The notes under the pieces: generated by a model
What the model was told of the DNA's origin: nothing
The model's database searches: none
What the model saw: only the letters and a program-made list of their open reading frames with translations
Source: Chondrilla cf. caribensis
Lineage: Eukaryota; Porifera; Demospongiae; Chondrillida; Chondrillidae
Reading direction: 5' to 3'
Length of the DNA: 40,000 nucleotides
Assembly (NCBI GenBank): GCA_964020155.1
Contig: OZ026566.1
Span: 3,020,789 to 3,060,788 of the forward strand
Position numbers and translations under genes: made by a program
Shown here: piece after piece, positions 33,182-40,000 of the stretch
How positions within the stretch are numbered: position 1 is the stretch's first letter
How the letters are laid out: every line of letters begins with the position of its first letter

Positions 33182-36100
33182 ATGGGGTTATGTAAATGTC
33201 CAAAGAAAAAAGTGACGAACCTCTTCTGTTTCGTTCATAAAGTGAACGTCTGTGAACACTGTATGATTGAAAACCACACAAGAGTAAGTAAGCATGGATT
33301 CTGTTGACTACACAAGGGAAAAGACGTGGAAGGGTGAACATTTCGAGTCGATATTTGTTTTCCTTTTTGCGTTTCGCGCAGTGCGTCGTCCAGTCCTATC
33401 TCAAGTGGTTGGAGGACAGCGACTTTGATCCAGTTTGCGTGTTCTGTTCACAGTCCCTGGAAGAGGGTGAAGTCGTCAGACTGGTGTGTTTTGGTGAGTG
33501 AACCCGTGTAGCCTTTATTGGGACTACCTACCTATGGTTGTAGCTTGCACCACAGCTCCGTCTGATGTTGACTTTTCAGCTTTGTCCCTTCATCATTGTG
33601 CTTCTCGTGCACGATTTATTGTACAGCCATTGAGTTGACTAGACTCTTCTGTGCTCCATTGGATCATTGGAGTAAAATGGGGCACCAGGGACGCTGAGGT
33701 AGCTGAGCTACTGACACAAATTCATGTCAGTGTTATCTCAATAGATGGGAGATTTGATATTGAACGACCCTTGTCTGCGTCAAAGATTAACCGGTTCTAA
33801 ATACCCCCAATCCAAAGTATCTGACTCAACCTACTTAAGCACTATAATGAAATTATGGTGCATTTCAAGTCAGCAGAGGTTACCACTCAGACTAGCTCTC
33901 AGCCCAGTCATACCTGTGGAGCTAGTGGACTGTCCATGACGAATAGGTGCTTTGACTCTAGTCTGATTTTGAGATTTCTTATCGAAGCGTCTGACAATCA
34001 ACCCATTCTAATTGGAATAGTTTTACATTGTTCTAGCGGTCCTCAATGGACTTCTTATACTGTAGGTTAAGTACTGCCTACAGGCTCCTAGGTACCTCCA
34101 GGTAAACCTGCTCTTTGCAATTGTTCATTGTACTCTGCTGTCCTGTATGATCTCTCTGCTCACTCCCGACTGTCCTCTCTGTTCACTCCCAACTGTCCTC
34201 TCTGCTCACTCTCGACTGTCCTCTGTGCTCACTCCCAACTGTCCTTTCTGCTCACTCCCAATTGTCCTCTCTGTTCACTCCCAACTGTCCTCTCTGCTCA
34301 CTCCCAACTGTCCTCTCTGCTCACTCTCTACTGTCCTCTCTGCTCACTCCCAACTGTCCTCTGTGCTCACTCCCGACTGTCCTCTCTGTTCACTCCCGAC
34401 TGTCCTCTCTGCTCACTCCCGACTGTCCTCTCTGCTCACTCCCAACTGTCCTCTCTGCTCACTCTCTACTGTCCTCTCTGCTCACTCCTGACTGTCCTCT
34501 CTGCTCACTCTCGACTGTCCTCTCTGCTCACTCCCAACTGTCCTCTCTGCTCACTCTCGACTGTCCTCTCTGCTCACTCCCAACTGTCCTCTCTGCTCAC
34601 TCTCTACTGTCCTCTCTGCTCACTCCTGACTGTCCTCTCTGCTCACTCCCAACTGTCCTCTCTGTTCACTCCCAACTGTCCTCTCTGCTCACTCCCAACT
34701 GTCCTCTCTGCTCACTCTCGACTGTCCTCTCTGCTCACTCCCAACTGTCCTCTCTGCTCACTCTCTACTGTCCTCTCTGCTCACTCCTGACTGTCCTCTC
34801 TGCTCACTCCCAACTGTCCTCTCTGTTCACTCCCAACTGTCCTCTCTGCTCACTCCCGACTGTCCTTTCTACTCACTCCCAACTGTCCTCTCTGCTCACT
34901 CCCAACTGTCCTCTCTGTTCACTCCCAACTGTCCTCTCTGTTCACTCCCAACTGTCCTCTCTGTTCACTCCCAACTGTCCTCTCTGCTCACTCTCGACTG
35001 TCCTTTGTGCTCACTCTCGACTGTCCTCTCTGCTCACTCCTGACTGTCCTCTCTGTTCACTCCCAACTGTCCTCTGTGCTCACTCCCGACTGTCCTCTGT
35101 GCTCACTCCCAACTGTCCTCTCTGCTCACTCCCGACTGTCCTCTGTGCTCACTCTCGACTGTCCTCTCTGTTCACTCTCGACTGTCCTCTCTGTTCACTC
35201 CCGACTGTCCTCTCTGCTCACTCTCGACTGTCCTCTCTGCTCACTCTCGACTGTCCTCTGTGCTCACTCTATACCGTCCTCTCTGCTCACTCCCGACTGT
35301 CCTCATGTACGTATGCAGATCTCTGCCATGTGTCTTGTATGGACAAGTACGCCCACACGCTGCCACCAAGTTCTCCACCCAACCAATACAAGTGCACACA
35401 GTGCGAGGTAAGAGTGGACATGTGCTTAGTAATGCAATGCATATGGTCATCATGCACCAAGGAGTACAGTAGTTAATACACATTTCCATTCCAATTTTAC
35501 TTTCATTTTGATTCCAATTTTTCCAAATTTTTGGCCTAAACTGAACCATCTCTACTATTTTGGGAGAGGCTCCATTGTGCACTCCAATTGCTCAGGGATT
35601 GACCTGATCATTGGCACCTCAAACTTGGGTTTATCAGCTAGATCATCATCCACCATTCTTGTACCATGTTATATAGTCCAGGTGTCAATTCGGAATTTTA
35701 CTTTTCATCAATTCACCAGTTTCTTGGCAAACCAAAGTATACAATTGTGGACACTTCTCTGTTGCATATTGCCATGCTATTCGTGTACTGTTGTCAATGT
35801 AGGCATCCATATTCCCTCCGGAGAAGCTGATGTCTCCAGTGGCCGAAGGGCTGAGAAAGGTATTGTCACGATTCCCTTGGGCTCTGGAAGGACTTGGGTT
35901 GCCTCCTGCTCCGGTGAGTTGTAGGGTTGTCACGTACAGTTGCTATGAAAGGCCATGGTTGCCATGGCGGGTTACCATGGAGGGTTACCATGGAGGGTTG
36001 ACATGTATCACAGTGTATCCTTCAGTGTCAACAGTTCTGCTGAAAACTCTGACCGAAGAAGATTGAACTTTCTTGCTTGAAGTAACCTTTTACAGATTAT

Positions 36101-37492
36101 AATACTTAAAGAATAACACACTCGTACACATCCATTGTATGCTCCCAGTATTACTGTGCAATGGTCCCAGTACTTTCCACCATAATCTGTAGCATGACTA
36201 GTATACAGGCCTGGTTTAAAACAGCTGTATATCCTTCCATACATATGGAGTGTGTTTGAGATGTAGACGGTAGCCATGTTCTTGTATTCCACAGGCGCCT
36301 CCAACCAGTACTCTTTCTTCGGAGGACTTTCACCATGGTGATTTTGGTCCTCAACTCACAAGTACACCTTACACAGGTGGAGCAGTACACCTGAGGCCCA
36401 GTACAGAGACTGGACCACTGCTTGATAGGGACTTCGCTGATGGTCCCCCCATCATGACAGGACAAGGACAGGGAGACACAAACAGAAGTACATGAAGTAT
36501 TTACGTCTACATTAATGCTATGTTGTGTGGATCTACCGATATTTTTCTTTGTGGATCCACTGATGTTGTTCTGTACAGATCCAGAATATATACGCATACT
36601 GTATATACTGTATACACTAGTGATATTATGTACATACTCCACAATGTACCAGGCAACCATGTTCTGTGTGTGTAGTACGTACCTAACTCTGTGTATGCAG
36701 TATCCATGTTTTGTACATATTCTGTACTTATACTCTACAGTACTATAATATGTACTGTATGTCATATACAAGTACATGTACATACGTACACTCACAATAC
36801 CATGCTGTGTTGTGTTTGTCCATGTTGCATGTAGATCACCCGACCGCTGACCGGAGAGATATCGTTGTGGACATTATTGGCAGTCAGGAGGAGGACAAAT
36901 ACAAGAAGAGGAGCACATCGAGTTGGATGTCTCGCTGGCTCAAGTATGGTAACCCTTCTAATATTTTGCACTGTAGAAATTGGCCCCTACATGAGTCACA
37001 CCCTCAGTCCATCTAACAGTGCTATTTTTGCGTGTGAAATAAGAGTCAAAAGTAGATCTCTTTCACAGCAGCTAGTTTGAGTCTCTTTACAAGTGCATAT
37101 CTTGTGTACACATACAGTACATGCTCAAATCAATTATTTAAAGAAACCTGCAGAGGTATCATCAGGGCCACATTTGAGTGTCTGTTACTTAACAATGTAT
37201 TAACATGTACATGTGTACACAGTACTCTCTCGACCTCTGTCAGTATCTGCATGGATCTTCTCACTTGACATCGTGTCTACCTTATTCTTCCATTCATAGG
37301 AACCAGCGTGTGTTTCGAACTGTCTCAGATGAGCACTCAGGAATGCGAAGGACTGTGATATTCTTTGTCCTGCTAGTTGTACTGTTCTGTACTGTCATAG
37401 TTATCTTCACACGAGTGGGGAGGGCCGTTGCCAATGACGACCCCCTGTGGAATGTGAAGGCTAATCCCAACATTCGTACTGGTACTAATTAA
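33182..37492 (+). CDS. ZFPL1: Zinc finger protein-like 1, complete (Golgi membrane protein)
   Basis: Golgi integral membrane protein needed for cis-Golgi integrity through GM130. Seven exons: 33182-33283, 33382-33493, 35319-35407, 35803-35913, 36295-36487, 36835-36943, 37300-37492, encoding 302 residues (human 310) with all phases consistent. It starts [20 protein letters not shown], an almost unchanged B-box-like N-terminus. [19 protein letters not shown] and [12 protein letters not shown] make the RING-like finger, which ends [23 protein letters not shown] and LGLPPAP follow. One transmembrane helix near residues 255-277 ([17 protein letters not shown]) precedes the conserved tail [12 protein letters not shown] and NPNIRTGTN. 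Intron 2 holds a 1.2-kb AG-free minisatellite. Confidence 0.95.
34140..35305 (+). repeat. 23-bp pyrimidine-rich minisatellite, about 50 copies, ending at a splice acceptor
   Basis: Unit CTCACTCCCAACTGTCCTCT then CTG, with variants CCCGAC, CTCGAC, CTCTAC and CCTGAC. It fills most of ZFPL1 intron 2 and stops 13 bp before the acceptor at 35318. No unit contains AG. A 404-codon frame through it (34262-35476) is an artefact that crosses exon 3 out of frame. Confidence 0.95.
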
Positions 37493-39658
37493 TTAATATT
37501 GATATCAACAAATCTGGAGATGTGAGAGAAAATTAATAGTTATACGTTACACATGATATGTCATGATTTTTTGCATTTTTATTTTATGTATTTTATGATA
37601 TCTCACTGAAAAGCAGGAAACATCAATTATTATAATTATTGTCACGACAGAAATATTCAAAATAAGATCCTTGGATATATACCTACACCTTATTACTGAC
37701 AATCAAGTTTGTGGGGGGGAAAGTTCATAACATTGGATGGTGTCTACACTGTGCCCACTATGTAGGAAGTTGAAAGTGGTTTGGAGTAATTCCAAATGAA
37801 ATAAATTCAATTTTTAACGCCTACAAGCACACAGTTTTGGACAGGCAACACTACATGTACTTATGAGGTAGCTACATGTAATCTTGTAGTAATGGTCAAT
37901 TTGATTATGGAAGGAGGAAATGACTGCACCTACTTTATGTGAATTCTCACTTCTGTTCCCCAGGAAGTGGATATGCCTGGCTACCTTCATCAGACATTAT
38001 TTTGAAGTTTAATTGTTGCAATAAACAAATGCCCAACATCATCTGTTGTGTCCAATTTACTAAGGGGATATCCTCACATGTATAAACACTGTATTGAGGA
38101 CATGGTGGCCATGCAGAATTCCATATTCCATTCATGATCATTACAAGACCGTGACGTAGCCCCTCCATAGAGGTACACACACATGTATATTGGTGGTAAT
38201 AGGTGTGCATGTTACTGGGGAGGCTGTGGTGATTAGCATAATTAGTGTATCAGAATAATACTAGTTCAGGCAGTCTGAAGGGACTCATCTAAGCTCTCCC
38301 AGTTTACAGACCTCAGTATAGATGTGCAGTAGTTGGCGTCAAAACAGTAAGCACTGACTGATGTCTGCAGCATGCTCTATTTAGTGTTGTGGTGTAGGTG
38401 ATGCAAGAGTACGTATATACTGTATGTGATATATGAAGCATATGGCAGTGTATGCAAGTACACAGGTGCATGTACACAAGTACAGACCTGTATAGATACT
38501 TGGGGTTGCAGAACATTATAATACATAATACTGTCAAGATCTTTTACTAATTCACTTGATTCTACTCTCTACAAACTCTCTCCAATGCTATCAGTTGCAA
38601 TACCACATGCTACACACAGACAGCTCTGGCAACATCATAATAATATATTACTTGACTCAGCACACTTTATTGCGGTATTTGAGCAGTCAGTAACCTAACC
38701 TGTTTAGTTGTGCTTGCCTACACGTTTCTCTTCTAAATACATGCACATATGTACATAACAATCGTTGATATCTATTGGTATCATGATGCTATGATCTAAT
38801 TAGACTAACTAAACTGTATAAAATTAATATTTCCAGTTAACTGCCAAGTACAGTATATTTTATACATACAGCAGTGCATTATGCCTAGCCAAACTGAGTT
38901 TACAAGCATTAATTTTATTATTACAGTTTGTAGCATACTCTAAAAGTATTACTGTATCCAAAGTAGTAGTACTTCCCTGTTGGATCAACAGACTTTGTCA
39001 ATAGCCTTCAGAATACTGTAGGACGGACAATAAGATCAGATTTTCGCATTTGAAACAGAACAGTACACGTGTACGTCATACATCCATCAATACAGTACAT
39101 TTTTTCACAATATGGCCATACACTACAGTACACATGTACGCACATGAATACACTTCAGAATAGTACAGTACACAAGTACACGTGTGTGTCCATACAGTGC
39201 AGTACACACATACATGTGTGTGTCTATATGGTACAATACACATACACATGTGTGTGTTGTTATAGTACAGTACACACATACACGTGTGTCTATATAGTAC
39301 AGTACATTGAGGTACACATACGTAGAGACTCTGTATGTGTGTCCATATGCTACAGTACTACACATGTACATGAGTCCATAGGACTATGGTACACATGTAC
39401 ATGTATTCATACAGTATATACGTACACTGTATGTACACGTGTGTGTGTGTGTGTCCATACAGTACAATAAGAGATAAACATACAATACATATGTACTTGT
39501 GTATCCCTTATAAATGTACACACATTAACTACGTATGATATCTCAGCTATAACTTGTGTACAGATGGTACCATGGGTACACACTACACATGCTCCACATT
39601 GAACGATGAGGCACATATGGCAGCCAAGCTCACAAACACTGGAATACACTGAAACAAC
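37493..39658. other. Convergent intergenic region between ZFPL1 and the second legumain
   Basis: AT-rich. It contains two canonical plus-strand AATAAA signals for ZFPL1 (37800-37805 and 38020-38025). On the minus strand an AATAAA lies at 38666-38671, about 1 kb after the second legumain stop. No other gene seen. Confidence 0.5.
39063..39470. repeat. Degenerate tandem repeat of ACACGTGTGT / CAGTACAGTACAC
   Basis: About nine diverged units of 40-50 bp, each with CATACAGTACAGTACACA followed by ACGTGTGTGTC. Each unit contains an ACACGTGTGT- or ACACATGTGT-type palindrome. It lies in the likely 3' UTR of the second legumain. Confidence 0.65.
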
Positions 39659-39889
39659 TCACTCCTCTTCTGCAATACCCATCTCGCAGAGGTTGGACAG
39701 AACATAGGCATGCTTAATGGCATAGTCCACTTGGGGACACTTTGAGAAGAACATGTCGTAGACACTTCTTCTGCAAGTGCTTTGGGTAAGTTTGAGGGGT
39801 GGTCCAAAGGCCTTCTTCACTCCTCCATCCACATCGGCAGTCACAGAGATAGCTACATGCTCAACAATCGAGTGGATCTCCTGACGAGC
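39659..39889 (-). CDS. Second legumain-like gene, last exon (rest outside window)
   Basis: One minus-strand exon, 39889-39659 (TGA), 76 residues, starting after a CATTCATAG acceptor. It begins ARQEIHSIVEHV, which aligns position by position with the last exon of the complete legumain here (TRQEARYLMERV), including the same phase 0 start. It shares PPLKLTQSTC against TLKLTQRDC, and LSNLCEMGIAEEE against LANLCEMGIDAEK. Both prodomain cysteines are kept. This part is the C-terminal prodomain, so nothing can be said about the catalytic residues. It is in inverted orientation to the first copy, across ZFPL1. Confidence 0.88.
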   Translation of the reverse strand, partial: ARQEIHSIVEHVAISVTADVDGGVKKAFGPPLKLTQSTCRRSVYDMFFSKCPQVDYAIKHAYVLSNLCEMGIAEEE

Positions 39890-39942
39890 CTATGAATGTG
39901 AGAAAACAGTGAATACTTGCAAGACATTGATTCCAATGACAC

Positions 39943-39944
39943 AT

Positions 39945-40000
<56 letters not shown>
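39943..40000. repeat. (AC)n microsatellite, runs off the window
   Basis: AC repeat in the intron upstream of the second legumain's last exon, continuing past the edge. Confidence 0.95.

Noticed and set aside
34262..35476. A 404-codon plus-strand open frame of repeated leucine/serine/cysteine/proline units
   Set aside because: It is the translation of the 23-bp ZFPL1 intron minisatellite (23-residue period from 69 bp) and runs through exon 3 in the wrong frame.

Overview
The window is animal nuclear DNA, about 40 kb, with spliced protein-coding genes of GT-AG introns, many (AC)n/(GT)n microsatellites, several intronic minisatellites and short inverted-repeat elements. It is not bacterial. The protein set (one alpha-actinin of 880 residues, SPATA7, ZFPL1, CABLES, HTD2, mitochondrial seryl-tRNA synthetase, two legumains) points to a metazoan. 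Compact genes, three divergent gene pairs separated by only 210-280 bp and single-copy alpha-actinin suggest a non-bilaterian or other invertebrate; a sponge is my best guess, but this is inference.

Layout, left to right. 83-2671 (+): last four exons of mitochondrial seryl-tRNA synthetase (SARS2). 5604-3170 (-): an unrecognised 359-residue protein with an acidic tail. 5881-10629 (+): SPATA7. 10899-12637 (+): a tentative unrecognised gene. 13959-13108 (-): HTD2, the mitochondrial 3-hydroxyacyl-thioester dehydratase. 14172-20986 (+): complete alpha-actinin in 19 exons. 22289-21622 (-): a small unrecognised membrane protein. 22521-27785 (+): CABLES-type cyclin-related protein. 27902-32299 (+): complete legumain. 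33182-37492 (+): complete ZFPL1. 39889-39659 (-): last exon of a second legumain, facing the first across ZFPL1.

All recognised gene models were built by joining exons so that intron phase stays consistent and the protein aligns by eye to remembered family sequences. The joined lengths are close to the family norm: alpha-actinin 880, HTD2 171, ZFPL1 302, legumain 419. The genes do not form a functional pathway. Several of them (ACTN, SARS2, SPATA7, LGMN, ZFPL1) have human relatives that sit on the chromosomes carrying ACTN1, ACTN3 and ACTN4, so the cluster may preserve an ancient linkage.

The most unusual signal is the relation of minisatellites to splice sites. A 41-bp repeat in SPATA7 carries the exon's 3' splice site in each of 11 copies. 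A 37-39-bp repeat in legumain carries the exon's 5' splice site in each of five copies. A 23-bp pyrimidine-rich repeat in ZFPL1 makes a stretch of about 1.2 kb with no AG dinucleotide that ends at the acceptor.
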